The notes: generated by a model not told the origin, from the letters alone. 64,000 bases of DNA from Streptomyces sp. BA2 (GCF_009769735.1 NZ_WSRO01000002.1:2108001-2172000); one strand, 5' to 3'; positions 51,253-60,961 are shown, numbered from the stretch's first letter. Program-made: numbers and translations.

Positions 51253-52221
51253 GTGACCCGTAAGCCCCGCATCCCGCCCTCTCCCCTGCCGCAGCGGCAG
51301 GGCGTCGACCCCATGCGGATCAAGCTGCCCGCCGGCGGAGCGTGGGCGACCGTACGGGATCATCTCGTCGAGCGGCTCAGGGCCGGGCCCGAAGTGATCG
51401 ACGGGATGCTGCGGGACGGGCTGATCGTCGGCGTGGACGGGCTTCCCGTGGCTCCGGACGCTCCCTATGTGCCCGGCACCTTCGTGTGGTTCCACCGGGA
51501 TCTGCCGGACGAGGTCCCGGTGCCGTCCAGCATCGACGTGGTGTACCGCGACGAGCACATCGTCGTCGCCGACAAGCCGCACTTCCTGGCGACCATGCCC
51601 CGCGGCAGCCACGTCACCGAGACCGCGCTCGCCCGGCTCCGCAGGGAGCTGGACATCCCGGCGCTCGGCGCCGCGCACCGTCTGGACCGGCTCACCGCGG
51701 GTCTGATCCTCTTCACCGTGCGGCCGGAGGAACGCGGCGCGTACCAGACGCTGTTCGGCGAGCGGCGGGTGCGCAAGGAGTACGAGGCCGTGGCCGCCCA
51801 CGACCCCGGAATCGAACTCCCCCGCACCGTGCGCAGCCACATCGTCAAGGAGCGCGGCATCATCGCCGCGTACGAGGTCCCGGGCGCCGAGCCCAACAGC
51901 GAGAGCCATATCGAACTCGCCGAACGCAAAGGCGAGTTGGCGCGCTACCGCCTCACCCCGCACACCGGCCGCACCCACCAGCTGCGCGTGCACATGAACA
52001 CGCTGGGCCTGCCGATCCTCGGCGATCCGGTCTACCCGGTGGTGGCAGGGCCGGTGCCGCCGGGCGACTTCCGGCAGCCCCTGCAACTGCTCGCCCGCGT
52101 ACTGGAGTTCACGGACCCCGTCACGGGCGCCGACCATCGCTTCGTCAGCGCACGTGAGTTGGGCGCCTGGACCTCGTACGACAGCTGGGCGAACCCGTCA
52201 GCGGGCGGTGGCGGTCAGTAG
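51253..52221 (+). CDS. RluA-family RNA pseudouridine synthase
   Basis: 322 residues with the RluA/RsuA core: VVYRDEHIVVADKPHFLATM, catalytic Asp in AAHRLDRLTAGLILF, and LTPHTGRTHQLRVHMNTLGL then PILGDPVYP. The N-terminal 80 residues (VRDHLVERLRAGPEVIDGML) form a S4-like region. Isomerises uridine in rRNA or tRNA; the site is unknown. The GTG at 51253 lies eight bases after a TACTCT -10-like hexamer with no Shine-Dalgarno, suggesting a leaderless message. Its 3' end overlaps the convergent P450 gene by seven bases. Confidence 0.9.
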   Translation: MTRKPRIPPSPLPQRQGVDPMRIKLPAGGAWATVRDHLVERLRAGPEVIDGMLRDGLIVGVDGLPVAPDAPYVPGTFVWFHRDLPDEVPVPSSIDVVYRDEHIVVADKPHFLATMPRGSHVTETALARLRRELDIPALGAAHRLDRLTAGLILFTVRPEERGAYQTLFGERRVRKEYEAVAAHDPGIELPRTVRSHIVKERGIIAAYEVPGAEPNSESHIELAERKGELARYRLTPHTGRTHQLRVHMNTLGLPILGDPVYPVVAGPVPPGDFRQPLQLLARVLEFTDPVTGADHRFVSARELGAWTSYDSWANPSAGGGGQ

Positions 52222-53714
52222 CCCCGCCACCAGGTGACGAGGCGCCGCCACACCCCCTGCCGCGGCACGGACACCGCGGCCGGTACGGGCTCCGGCGCGG
52301 GCGGCGGCGGGGCGGGCGGCGCCACGGGCTGGGGCGCCGGCGTCGCGGGGTAGGCGGGCCGCGGCGCGGGGGACGACACCTGCCAGTCGTTGCGCGCGCC
52401 CGGCACCCGCGCCATGGGCCGCGCCATCACGTCCTGCGGAGGCCGCGGCGCGAACTGCACCGGAAGCGCGACCAGGTGCCGGGAGAGGATCGACGAGTTC
52501 CACCTCAACTCGTGCTCCTCGACGTCGAGTTCCACGTCCGGGAAGCGCATGAGCAGCGCGTCCACGCCCGTGTCGGCGATGGCACGGCCGAGATCCTGCC
52601 CCGGACACTCGTGCGGGCCGCCGCTGAACGCCAGATGGGACCGGTTGCCCTGCATGCTGGCGGCCAGGTCCGGCCGTACGACGGGGTCCACGTTGCCCGG
52701 CGCGATGCCGAGGATCAGACCGTCACCCTTCTTGATCTTCTGGCCGCCGAGCTGGGTGTCCTGCTTGGCGAAGTAGCCGATCATCGCGCTGAACGGCGGC
52801 TCGTCCCACAGCGACTGCTCGACCGCCTCCGGCACCGTCATCTGGCCGCCGCTGAGCTGGGCGCGGAAGCGCGGGTCGGTGAGGACCATGCGCAGGGCGT
52901 TGGCGATGAGGTTGGCCGTGGCCTCGTACGAGGCGATGAGTACGAGCCGCAGGTGCGCGGCGACCTCGTCGTCGGTGAGCTGCGCGGGCTGCGCGATGAG
53001 GTTGCTGGTGAAGTCCTCCTCGGCCTGCGCCCGGCGCCGGGCCACCAAGCGCATCAGCGCGTCCATGATGTACGCGTTGCTCGCGATGGCGGTCTCGGTG
53101 CCGCGGATCATGTCGCGGGCGGCCTGCACCATCCGCTCGTTGTACTCCTCGGGCATGCCGAGGACATGGCACATCACCATCATCGGCAGATGCTCGGCGA
53201 ACCCGCTCACGAGGTCGGCGCGGCCGTCCTGGCAGATGTCGTTGAGCAGGAGGTTGCTGTAGCGGTTGATGTAGCGGCGGATGCCCCGGTGGTCGAGGCC
53301 CGCCATGGCGCCGGTGACCGCGCCGCGCAGCCGCTGGTGCTCGTCGCCCTCCGCGAAGCTGGCCATGGGCTGCCAGGTGACGACGGGGGCGAGCGGGTTG
53401 TCGGGGCGCATGGAGCCGTCCAGGACGGCCCGCCACTGGCGCGAGTCGCGGGTGTACTGCGAGGGGGTGCGCACCATGTGGAGGTTCTCGCTGTGGCCGA
53501 GGACCGCCCAGATGGGTACGTCGTTGTGCAGCAGGGCCGGGGCCACCGCTCCGTGCTCGGCGCGCAGCTTCTCGTAGACGCCCGCGAGGTCGGTGTCCGC
53601 CTCGGGTCCAAAAAGCCGGCGCAGGCCGCCGGGGCCGAGGCCGTGCGCGGGGCAGCCGGGCGGCGGCATGGCCGGGTCGTCCGTGCCGAGGTGGGAGTGG
53701 GAGGGAGTCGTCAC
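52215..53714 (-). CDS. cvnE: Conservon cytochrome P450 lacking the ExxR motif
   Basis: 499 residues. The haem loop FSGGPHECPGQDLGRAI fits FxxGxxxCxG. The K-helix position reads EQSLWDEPP instead of ExxR, the deviation described for the conservon-associated CYP157 family. The I-helix region LRLVLIASYEATANLIANAL lacks the usual acid-Thr pair (EAT present). A Pro-rich C-terminal tail of about 85 residues follows. Last gene of cvnA-E, 60 bp after the GTPase. In S. griseus the equivalent operon (rar) influences aerial growth; the P450 role is unclear and it may be regulatory rather than catalytic. Confidence 0.9.
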   Translation of the reverse strand: MTTPSHSHLGTDDPAMPPPGCPAHGLGPGGLRRLFGPEADTDLAGVYEKLRAEHGAVAPALLHNDVPIWAVLGHSENLHMVRTPSQYTRDSRQWRAVLDGSMRPDNPLAPVVTWQPMASFAEGDEHQRLRGAVTGAMAGLDHRGIRRYINRYSNLLLNDICQDGRADLVSGFAEHLPMMVMCHVLGMPEEYNERMVQAARDMIRGTETAIASNAYIMDALMRLVARRRAQAEEDFTSNLIAQPAQLTDDEVAAHLRLVLIASYEATANLIANALRMVLTDPRFRAQLSGGQMTVPEAVEQSLWDEPPFSAMIGYFAKQDTQLGGQKIKKGDGLILGIAPGNVDPVVRPDLAASMQGNRSHLAFSGGPHECPGQDLGRAIADTGVDALLMRFPDVELDVEEHELRWNSSILSRHLVALPVQFAPRPPQDVMARPMARVPGARNDWQVSSPAPRPAYPATPAPQPVAPPAPPPPAPEPVPAAVSVPRQGVWRRLVTWWRGY

Positions 53715-53774
53715 GTTCGTCGCTCCGGGGTCGCGGAAGAGATTCCGGGGTTGCGGGTGAGGTGAGGTGAGGTG

Positions 53775-54389
53775 TCAGACGCGGGCCACGGTCAGGGTGT
53801 GCAGGTACCGCATGAGGGTCAGCAAGGTGTCCCGGCTGGACGCGCGCTGCCGGGCGTCGCACTTCACCATCGGCACGTCCTCGTCCAGGTCGAGGGCGCG
53901 GCGCAGTGTCTCCATCGAGTGATGGGGCGCGTCGGGGAAGTCGTTGACGGCGACGACGAAGGGCACGCCCCGCTCCTCCAGGCGGCCGATCACGTCGAAG
54001 CTGACTTCCAGGCGCCGGGTGTCGAGGAGGACGACAGCGCCGAGCGCCCCTTCGAAGAGGCCGTTCCACAGGAACCAGAAGCGCTCCTGGCCGGGGGTGC
54101 CGAACAGATAGAGCACCAGCTCTTCGGTGATGCTGATCCGGCCGAAGTCCATCGCGACGGTGGTGGCCGTCTTGGTCTCCGAGCCGTAGTTGTCGTCGAC
54201 GCCGATGCCGGCCTGGGTCATGGTCTCTTCGGTGGTCAGCGGACGGATCTCGCTGACCGAGCCGACCATCGTCGTCTTGCCGACCCCGAACCCGCCCACG
54301 ATCACGACCTTCACGGCGGCCGTGGCCGTGTGCGGAAGGACGTCCTCGCTGCTGGGCCCGGTGATCGTGTCAGAGCTTTTGAAGTCCAT
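53775..54389 (-). CDS. cvnD: Conservon Ras-like GTPase
   Basis: 204 residues of the MglA/CvnD group: P-loop VVIVGGFGVGKTTMVGSVSE (residues about 29-48), switch region TEETMTQAGIGVDD, the G3-like LFGTPGQERFWF and NDFPDAP in place of NKxD. Works with the CvnA-C membrane complex as a G-protein-like switch. Overlaps cvnC by 20 bp. Confidence 0.94.
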   Translation of the reverse strand: MDFKSSDTITGPSSEDVLPHTATAAVKVVIVGGFGVGKTTMVGSVSEIRPLTTEETMTQAGIGVDDNYGSETKTATTVAMDFGRISITEELVLYLFGTPGQERFWFLWNGLFEGALGAVVLLDTRRLEVSFDVIGRLEERGVPFVVAVNDFPDAPHHSMETLRRALDLDEDVPMVKCDARQRASSRDTLLTLMRYLHTLTVARV

Positions 54390-54759
54390 GCATCACCGCT
54401 TCGAGGAGGGAACGATCGGGGAGCGTGGAGCGGACGATCGGCGCCCGTGCCTGTACCAGGTCGGCCCCGAGCATCTTCGTCAGCAGGACGGTCACCACGC
54501 TGAACGGCAGCGCGAGGTAGGCGGAGAGCTCGGCGACGGACAGCGGCGTGCTGCACAGCCGCAGGACTACGGAGTGCTCCGGCTCCGCGGAGGGCGGTGC
54601 CTCGCCGTGCGCGACGATCAGCGTGACGAGGTCGAGCGGTGCCCGCTCCGTGTCCTCGCCGGTCAGGATGTAGAGCCGCTCGGGGTTCTCCGGGCTGCGC
54701 CGCTGCCGTTGGGGAGGGTCGTCTCGGTGGGAGGGGTGCTCGCCTTGCGGAGGATTCAT
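54370..54759 (-). CDS. cvnC: Conservon DUF742 protein
   Basis: 129 residues: a Pro/Arg-rich N-terminus and the DUF742 winged-helix-like core (RLYILTGEDTERAPLDLVTL, LRLCSTPLSVAELSAYLALP, VTVLLTKMLGADLV, ending DRSLLEAVMHGLQKL). The ATG at 54759 overlaps the cvnB stop (ATGA). Adapter between the sensor-like CvnA and the GTPase in the known conservon complex. Longer frames reaching 55248 belong to shadow sequence. Confidence 0.93.
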   Translation of the reverse strand: MNPPQGEHPSHRDDPPQRQRRSPENPERLYILTGEDTERAPLDLVTLIVAHGEAPPSAEPEHSVVLRLCSTPLSVAELSAYLALPFSVVTVLLTKMLGADLVQARAPIVRSTLPDRSLLEAVMHGLQKL

Positions 54760-55163
54760 ACGGCCTGCCCGTCTCGCCGGGGCGGGCTCGTCAGATGGGC
54801 GCCGATCCGGACGACCAGGTCCCGCATGCGGTTGCCGATGAGGCCCGCGTCGACGGTCTCGTCGGCGAGCACGGCGAGATACGCGCCGGCTCCCGCGGCC
54901 ATCAGATAGAAGTAGCCGCCGTCGATCTCGATGATCACCATGCGCATCCCGCCGTCGCTCCGCGGGATCTCGGTGGCCACCGCGGCGGCCAGGGACTGAA
55001 GTCCCGCGCAGGCGGCGGCGATCCGGTCGGCGGCGTCGGGGTCGCCGCCGTAGCGCGCGATGCGCAGGCCGTCCGCGGAGAGCACCACGATCTGCCGGGT
55101 CTGCGGCACGCCGTCGGCGAGCTCCTTGAGCATCCAGTCGAAATTGGCCCGTTGCTGGATCAC
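54756..55163 (-). CDS. cvnB: Conservon roadblock/LC7 protein
   Basis: 135 residues: FDWMLKELADGVPQTRQIVV, LSADGLRIARYGGDPDAADR and the helix IAAACAGLQSLAAAVATEIP, the classic roadblock/LC7 fold (MglB-like GTPase co-regulator). GTG start at 55163 overlaps the cvnA stop (GTGA). Confidence 0.95.
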   Translation of the reverse strand: MIQQRANFDWMLKELADGVPQTRQIVVLSADGLRIARYGGDPDAADRIAAACAGLQSLAAAVATEIPRSDGGMRMVIIEIDGGYFYLMAAGAGAYLAVLADETVDAGLIGNRMRDLVVRIGAHLTSPPRRDGQAV

Positions 55164-56803
55164 TTCCAGCCCCCCTCGTCGGCGTTGTCGGCACTGTCGG
55201 CGGTGCCGTGGTCGTTCTCGCTGTGGCCCTTGGGGTACAACGGGTCATCGGCTGCGGAGTCGTCGCCGTTGACGCCCTTCATGAAGGCCTCGATCCAGAG
55301 GCCGGGTTCCTTCTCCTCCTTCTTCTCCTTCGCCGGTTCCGGTACGACCGGTGCGGCCGCCTGCTGGGCGTACTGGGCGCGCTGCGCGGCGTACTTCGCG
55401 TCCGCGGCCTCCTGCGCGAGCCGTTCGCTCAGCGGGGTGCGGACCCGGCTGCGGCGCTGCGGCAGACCGTTCGACGTCCACTCGGTGACCTCGGGGATGT
55501 CGTCCTCCATGGCCGCGCCGAGCGACTTGGAGAGCGGGGGGCCTGCCGTCATCACGCGGGGCTTCTTGCGCCGGATGCCGACGGCCTCCTCGATGGGCAC
55601 GCCTTCGGAGTTCACCCGGGGCACCGCGGAGGCGCCGATGCCGTGTGCGAGGCCGGGGGCGGGCCCGGCGGTGATCATCTCGTGCGGGACGATGAGCACC
55701 GCGCGGACGCCGCCGTACGCGGACTGGCGCAGCGAGACCTGCAAGTTGTACATCTGCGAGAGCCGGCCTACGACGGCCATGCCGAGGCGCGGGCTCTCGC
55801 CGAGGTCGTTCAGGTCGAAGCCGGCCTGGGCCTGCGCGAGCATGCGCTCGGCCCGTGCCCGCGCCTCCTCGCTGAGGCTGACGCCGCCGTCCTCGATCTC
55901 TACGGCGATGCCGGTCTGCACCTCGACGGCGGTGACGTGCACGCGGGTCTGCGGCGGCGAGTAGCGCGTGGCGTTGTCGAGGAGCTCGGCGCAGGCGTGG
56001 ATGAGCGGCTCCACGGACGTGCCGCGGATGGCGACCTTGGCGATCGAGTGCAGATCGACGCGCTGGTACTCCAGGATCCGGGACATGGCGCCGCGCAACA
56101 CGCTGAACAGCGGTACGGGCTTGGGCCATTGGCGTCCGGGGCGGGCGCCGCCGAGCACGGTGATCGAGTCGGCGAGGCGGCCGATCAGCGCGGTGCCGTG
56201 GTCGATGCGGAGCAGGTCGTCGAAGACCTCGGGGTTGCGGCCGTGGAACTCCTCCATCTCACGCAGTTCCGCGGACTGCTGGTGGACGATGGCCTGGACG
56301 CGCCGGGCGATGTTGACGAAGGCGCGCTGCGAGGACTCGCGCATCGCCTCTCCGGAGTCCAGGGTGTCCAGGACGTTCCGGAGCAACTTGCGCTGCGAAT
56401 GCGGCAGTTCGGAGAAGGACTCGTCGGCGTCGACGAGATTGCGGATGACTTCCGAGGGCGCTTCGCCCTGCCGGAGCCGGAAGACGGCTTCAGGGATGAT
56501 CTCCCTGCCCAGTCGGATGGTCTCGTCGTCATGGGCCGCGATGCGCCGCTCAAGGAATGCGAGCCGCTGCGCGTGCTGGGTGTGCAACTCCCGGATGGTC
56601 CGGCCGCGACGCACGGCTTCGGCACCGACCGCGATCACCACGAGGGTCGCGATGGCGCCGCACCAGCCCACCGCGATGCGGGCGGGTTCCGTTACCGCTG
56701 CGACGGCGGCTCCGGTGGCCGCGGCCATCAGCATGGCGGGCAGCAACAGCACACGTGCGTAAGGGACTTCTCGGCCACCGGGAGGCGATTGAACACTCAC
56801 CAT
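55160..56803 (-). CDS. cvnA: Conservon membrane sensor kinase-like protein
   Basis: 547 residues. Two transmembrane helices (LLLPAMLMAAATGAAVAAV and IAVGWCGAIATLVVIAVGAE, residues about 18-60) lead into a coiled coil and a degenerate dimerisation domain without an obvious HE(D/N)xxP acceptor. The HATPase_c region has ELLDNATRYSPPQTRV, VEIEDGGVSL and RLGMAVVGRLSQMYNL. A charged, disordered C-terminus of about 130 residues follows. ATG at 56803 with AGAGGG. Anchors the CvnB-C-D complex at the membrane. First gene of the operon. Confidence 0.93.
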   Translation of the reverse strand: MVSVQSPPGGREVPYARVLLLPAMLMAAATGAAVAAVTEPARIAVGWCGAIATLVVIAVGAEAVRRGRTIRELHTQHAQRLAFLERRIAAHDDETIRLGREIIPEAVFRLRQGEAPSEVIRNLVDADESFSELPHSQRKLLRNVLDTLDSGEAMRESSQRAFVNIARRVQAIVHQQSAELREMEEFHGRNPEVFDDLLRIDHGTALIGRLADSITVLGGARPGRQWPKPVPLFSVLRGAMSRILEYQRVDLHSIAKVAIRGTSVEPLIHACAELLDNATRYSPPQTRVHVTAVEVQTGIAVEIEDGGVSLSEEARARAERMLAQAQAGFDLNDLGESPRLGMAVVGRLSQMYNLQVSLRQSAYGGVRAVLIVPHEMITAGPAPGLAHGIGASAVPRVNSEGVPIEEAVGIRRKKPRVMTAGPPLSKSLGAAMEDDIPEVTEWTSNGLPQRRSRVRTPLSERLAQEAADAKYAAQRAQYAQQAAAPVVPEPAKEKKEEKEPGLWIEAFMKGVNGDDSAADDPLYPKGHSENDHGTADSADNADEGGWK

Positions 56804-57123
56804 GTATGCCCTCTGAACACTTGTCTTGGGGGAGGAATGGGGGGTGATGCTGGGAAATGGGGGGAGATTACGGGGAGTTGGGAGCTGGAGACGTATGCGA
56901 ACAATCGAAAGATCTGGGAACAAGCGCGCGAATCTATCGCAACTCGTTTCAACTCGCCGCGCTCCGGGCGAGCTTAGTCCGCCGGAATCATCGCCGAGTC
57001 ATATTCAGCAACCCTCTGCAGCGGGCTCACCCACGGGCATACACTCGGCTCCATTTACACGCGTGGCGATCAATCGAACACGTGGAGTGATGGCGTCGAA
57101 CAGGCGGATCTGGATACGAAAAA
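56804..57123. promoter_or_regulatory. Conservon upstream region
   Basis: About 320 bp without a gene and less GC-rich than its surroundings (56900-57120). It should contain the cvnA promoter. It shows purine-rich G tracts on the plus strand at 56828-56880 (several GGGGG runs, corresponding to a C-rich leader on the cvn message). No classical operator is evident. Confidence 0.5.
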
Positions 57124-57162
57124 GGGGCGGGCCCGGGGGATGAAAACCCCCGGGCCCGCCCC
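57124..57162 (-). terminator. Strong intrinsic terminator downstream of the helicase
   Basis: A perfect 16-bp stem (arm GGGGCGGGCCCGGGGG, 57124-57139 with 57147-57162), seven-base loop, and TTTTT on the minus strand side. It also isolates the conservon promoter region. Confidence 0.9.
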
Positions 57163-57189
57163 GCCGACATCAGTCGGCGTCAGTCGTCG

Positions 57190-60000
57190 TCAGCCGACAG
57201 AGCTGTACGCCACCACACCCCGCAGCAGCTGATCCACGGCCTTGCGGGCGTTCTTGGCCACGGTCGAGCCCTCGCGGGGAGCAGCCGCCGAGATCTGCCC
57301 AAGGACGTCGATCACCTGTTTGCACCACCGCACGAAGTCCCCGGCAGGCATCTCGATCTCCCGAAGCACTTCGTCGAGGCCCTTGTCGGACGCCCACATG
57401 TACGCCGCCCAGGCGAAGCCGAAGTCCGGCTCCCGCTGCCCGACCCCTTCCGCCTGGTTGATCTTGAACTCTTCCTCCAGGGCATCGAGCCGTCCCCAGA
57501 TCCGCACCATCTCGCCGAGGGAGGCCTTCACCTTCCCGGAGGGCATCTTGGGGGCGAGCGCGTCGTCCGCCATCCGGGCCTCGAACACCAACGCCGAGAC
57601 ACACGCGGCCAGTTCGGCCGGGCTGAGCCCCTCCCACACGCCTTCCCGCAGGCATTCGCTCGCAAGGAGGTCCAGCTCCCCATAGAGCCGGGCGAGCCGC
57701 TTGCCGTCCGCGGTGACCTCGTCACCCCGGAGGTAGTCCATCTCCGTGAGCAGCGCGACGATCCGGTCGAAGGTCCGCGCGATGGTGTTCGTGCGCCCCT
57801 CGATGCGCCGCTCCAGCTGCACGGTGTCCCGCCGCAGGCGGTAGTAGCGCTCGGCCCACCGCGCGTGGTCCTCCCGCTCGTCGCACCCGTGGCAGGGATG
57901 CGCCCGCAGTTCCGTACGGAGCCGGGCGATCTCCCGGTCGTCGGCGGCGGCCGCGCGCCCCTTGCGGTGCCGCTCCGGCACGATGTGCCCGGCCTTCGTG
58001 CGCAGCGCGGACGCCAGGTCCCTGCGCGACTGCGGCGAGCGCGCGTTGAACGACTTCGGGATGCGCATCCGCTCGAGCGCCTCGACCGGCACCGGGAAGT
58101 CCATCGAGGCCAGGCGCTTGACCTGCCGCTCGGCAGTGAGGACCAGAGGCCTCGGCCCATCCTGGTGCTCGAAGCCGCGGTGGCCGTTGACCCGGCCCGC
58201 GGGAATCCCCGGATCCAGGACGAGGGCAAGGCCCGCGTACTTCCCGGTCGGGACGTGGATGACGTCACCGGGCTTGAGCTTCTCCAGGGCGGCGGCCGCC
58301 GCCGCCCTGCGCTGGTTGGCGCCCTGCTTGGCGAGCTCGGTCTCCCGGTCCTTCAGCTCGCGGCGCAGGCGCGCGTACTCGTCGAAGTCGCCCAGGTGAC
58401 AGGTCATCGAGGCTTTGTAGCCCTCAAGGCCCTCTTCGTTCTTCTGCACCTGCCGGGAGATCCCGACGACCGACTTATCGGCCTGGAACTGCGCGAAGGA
58501 CGTCTCCAAGAGCTCACGCGAACGGTGCCGCCCGAACTGCTCGACCAAGTTCACCGCCATGTTGTACGACGGCTTGAAGCTGGACCGCAGCGGGTACGTA
58601 CGCGTGCCGGCGAGGCCCGCGAGGTGCTCCGGGCTCATGGCGCGCTGCCACAGGACCACCGCATGGCCCTCGACATCGATGCCACGCCGCCCCGCACGGC
58701 CGGTCAGCTGCGTGTACTCACCGGGGGTGATGTCGGCGTGCTGCTCGCCGTTCCACTTGACGAGCTTCTCCAACACCACACTGCGCGCGGGCATGTTGAT
58801 GCCGAGCGCGAGCGTCTCGGTGGCGAAGACGGCACGCACGAGCCCGCGCACGAAGAGCTCCTCGACGACTTCCTTGAAGGTCGGCAGCATGCCCGCGTGG
58901 TGCGCGGCGATGCCCCGCTCCAGGCCTTCCAGCCATTCGTAGTAGCCAAGGACGTGCAGGTCCTCGTCCGGGATGGCGGCCGTGCGCTCCTCGACGATCT
59001 CGCGGACCTGGGCCCGGGCGGCCTCGTCGTTCAGCCTCAGTCCCGCGTACAGACACTGCTGCACGGCGGCTTCGCAGGCCGCGCGGCTGAAGATGAAGGT
59101 GATCGCGGGCAGCAGATCTTCGGAGTCGAGCCGGTCGATGACCTCGGGCCTGCCCGGCGTCCAGATCCGCGACCGCTGTCTGCGCTCGCGCTCACGGTCG
59201 GCCTCGCGGACCATCTTGCCCTTGCGGCGGTCGCGCGGGTTGTACGAACGGCTGGCCTCCATCCGCGCCATGCGCGTGAGGTCGGGGTTGACGGTCTTGC
59301 GCTGGCCCTCGCCCTCCTCGAAGAGGTCGTACATCCGGCGTCCGGCGAGGACGTGCTGGAACAGCGGCACGGGCCGGTGCTCCGAGACGATCACCTGGGT
59401 GTCGCCGCGCACGGTGTCCAGCCAGTCACCGAACTCCTCGGCGTTCGAGACGGTCGCCGACAGGGAGACCAGCGTCACCGACTCCTGGAGGTGGATGATC
59501 ACCTCTTCCCAGACGGCGCCACGGAAGCGGTCGGAGAGGTAGTGCACCTCGTCCATCACGACATAGCCGAGGTTAAGCAGCGACTGCGAGCCCGAATACA
59601 GCATGTTCCGCAGCACCTCGGTGGTCATCACGACCACCGGAGCATCGGAGTTGACGCTGTTGTCGCCGGTCAGCAGACCGACCTTGTCCGCGCCGTATCT
59701 CTTGGAGAGGTCGGCGTACTTCTGGTTGGAGAGCGCCTTGATGGGCGTGGTGTAGAAGCATTTCTTGCCCTGCAGCAGGGCCAGGTGCACGGCGAACTCG
59801 CCGACGATCGTCTTGCCCGAACCCGTGGGGGCGGCCACGAGCACACCCTTGCCCGCCTCGAGTGCCTGACAGGCCTCGATCTGGAAGGGGTCGAGGCCGA
59901 ATTCGTACATCTCGCGGAAGCCAGCGAGTGCGGTGGCCTGCTCGACAGCGCGCTCGCGCGCCGCCGCATACCGCTCGGCCGGTGAGAGGTCCTCTGTCAT
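57190..60000 (-). CDS. DEAD/DEAH-box RNA helicase, Mtr4/Ski2-like (HelY type)
   Basis: 936 residues. Walker A APTGSGKT (57-64), YTTPIKALSNQKY, DEVH box in VVMDEVHYLSDRFRG, SAT motif LVSLSATVSN, domain 2 FATETLALGINMPARSVVLE and QLTGRAGRRGIDVEG. A KOW/arch-like insertion and the DSHCT C-terminal domain follow (LASECLREGVWEGLSPAELA). Actinobacterial relatives are named HelY. Likely RNA unwinding with degradation machinery; the role is family inference. Translation begins at the ATG at 60000 (MTEDLSPAERY). Confidence 0.93.
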   Translation of the reverse strand: MTEDLSPAERYAAARERAVEQATALAGFREMYEFGLDPFQIEACQALEAGKGVLVAAPTGSGKTIVGEFAVHLALLQGKKCFYTTPIKALSNQKYADLSKRYGADKVGLLTGDNSVNSDAPVVVMTTEVLRNMLYSGSQSLLNLGYVVMDEVHYLSDRFRGAVWEEVIIHLQESVTLVSLSATVSNAEEFGDWLDTVRGDTQVIVSEHRPVPLFQHVLAGRRMYDLFEEGEGQRKTVNPDLTRMARMEASRSYNPRDRRKGKMVREADRERERRQRSRIWTPGRPEVIDRLDSEDLLPAITFIFSRAACEAAVQQCLYAGLRLNDEAARAQVREIVEERTAAIPDEDLHVLGYYEWLEGLERGIAAHHAGMLPTFKEVVEELFVRGLVRAVFATETLALGINMPARSVVLEKLVKWNGEQHADITPGEYTQLTGRAGRRGIDVEGHAVVLWQRAMSPEHLAGLAGTRTYPLRSSFKPSYNMAVNLVEQFGRHRSRELLETSFAQFQADKSVVGISRQVQKNEEGLEGYKASMTCHLGDFDEYARLRRELKDRETELAKQGANQRRAAAAAALEKLKPGDVIHVPTGKYAGLALVLDPGIPAGRVNGHRGFEHQDGPRPLVLTAERQVKRLASMDFPVPVEALERMRIPKSFNARSPQSRRDLASALRTKAGHIVPERHRKGRAAAADDREIARLRTELRAHPCHGCDEREDHARWAERYYRLRRDTVQLERRIEGRTNTIARTFDRIVALLTEMDYLRGDEVTADGKRLARLYGELDLLASECLREGVWEGLSPAELAACVSALVFEARMADDALAPKMPSGKVKASLGEMVRIWGRLDALEEEFKINQAEGVGQREPDFGFAWAAYMWASDKGLDEVLREIEMPAGDFVRWCKQVIDVLGQISAAAPREGSTVAKNARKAVDQLLRGVVAYSSVG

Positions 60001-60052
60001 CGTGCTTTCGAGCCTACCGGCCACCACTGACAACGGACGATCATTATCTGCC

Positions 60053-60961
60053 TTACGGCTCCTGCGGCCCCTTTGGCCCGAGCACCCGCACGGCCCCCGG
60101 CACGCACTCCGCCCTCAGCGGAAGCCCGCCGAGCTGCTCCCCGTCCGCGTACCCCGTGACGCCCGGGGCGGCGAGCTCCACTTTCGAGGCCCGGAACACG
60201 GTGACCTTGGGGTGGTCGAGGTGCGTGCCCTTGTAGACCCGCGGGAAGACCTTCAGGAGCGTCGTACGGCTGCAGTCGCCGACGACCGTGACGTCGAACA
60301 GGCCGTCGCTCATGTCGGCCCGCGCGCAGATCTTCATGCCCCCGCCGTACGAGGATCCGTTGCCGACGGCGACGAGCGTCGCGTCGATCTCGTGGACCTG
60401 GGCGTCGTCCAGCGTGATCCGGAACGGGATGGGCCGGAAGGCGGCCAGTTCCACGGCCATCGCGAGGTCGTACTTGAAGCGTCCGGTGGGCCGGCGCATC
60501 CGGTTGCCCCGGTCGTTGACCCGCGAGTCGAAGCCGGATGCGAGCACCGTGCCGAACCACGTCTTGCCCACCCGCCCCAGGTCGACGTCGCGTGTGCGCC
60601 CCGCGTCGAGCGCGTCGGCGATGACCGCCCCCGCGGCGGCCGGGTCGCGCACCGGGAGCCCGAGGGCACGCGCGAAGTCGTTGCCGGTGCCCACGGCGAT
60701 CACCCCCAGGGGTGTCGTCGTCCGAGCGACGGCCTGGAGCGCGAGGCTCGCCATGCCGTCACCGCCGACGGCTATCAGCGCGCCCGTACCGGCATCGACG
60801 GCATCGCGTGCCCGGCGCAGCGCGTCGGCGGAGTCCTCGCCGATGACCGTGCGCACGGAGTACCCCGCGGCGCGCAACGCGGAAGCGGCCGGCTGCGCCG
60901 CGTGGGCGCCCCGGCCGCGGCCCGCGGTGGGATTGACGAAGAGTGTGATCTCGCTGGTCAC
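60053..60961 (-). CDS. Diacylglycerol/lipid kinase (YegS/DagK family)
   Basis: 302 residues: LFVNPTAGRGRGAHAAQPAA, ATP loop IAVGGDGMASLALQAV, GVIAVGTGNDFARALGLP, and a C-terminal beta domain (YADGEQLGGLPLRAECVPGA) all match soluble lipid kinases. Phosphorylates diacylglycerol or a related lipid. GTG start at 60961. The GGGGGG Shine-Dalgarno-like tract before it is in the arm of a hairpin (60962-60999). Confidence 0.92.
   Translation of the reverse strand: MTSEITLFVNPTAGRGRGAHAAQPAASALRAAGYSVRTVIGEDSADALRRARDAVDAGTGALIAVGGDGMASLALQAVARTTTPLGVIAVGTGNDFARALGLPVRDPAAAGAVIADALDAGRTRDVDLGRVGKTWFGTVLASGFDSRVNDRGNRMRRPTGRFKYDLAMAVELAAFRPIPFRITLDDAQVHEIDATLVAVGNGSSYGGGMKICARADMSDGLFDVTVVGDCSRTTLLKVFPRVYKGTHLDHPKVTVFRASKVELAAPGVTGYADGEQLGGLPLRAECVPGAVRVLGPKGPQEP

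Noticed and set aside
49606..52137. 843-codon minus-strand frame opposite the siderophore-interacting protein, GNAT and RluA genes
   Set aside because: Runs through three well-supported genes and their spacers; shadow frame.
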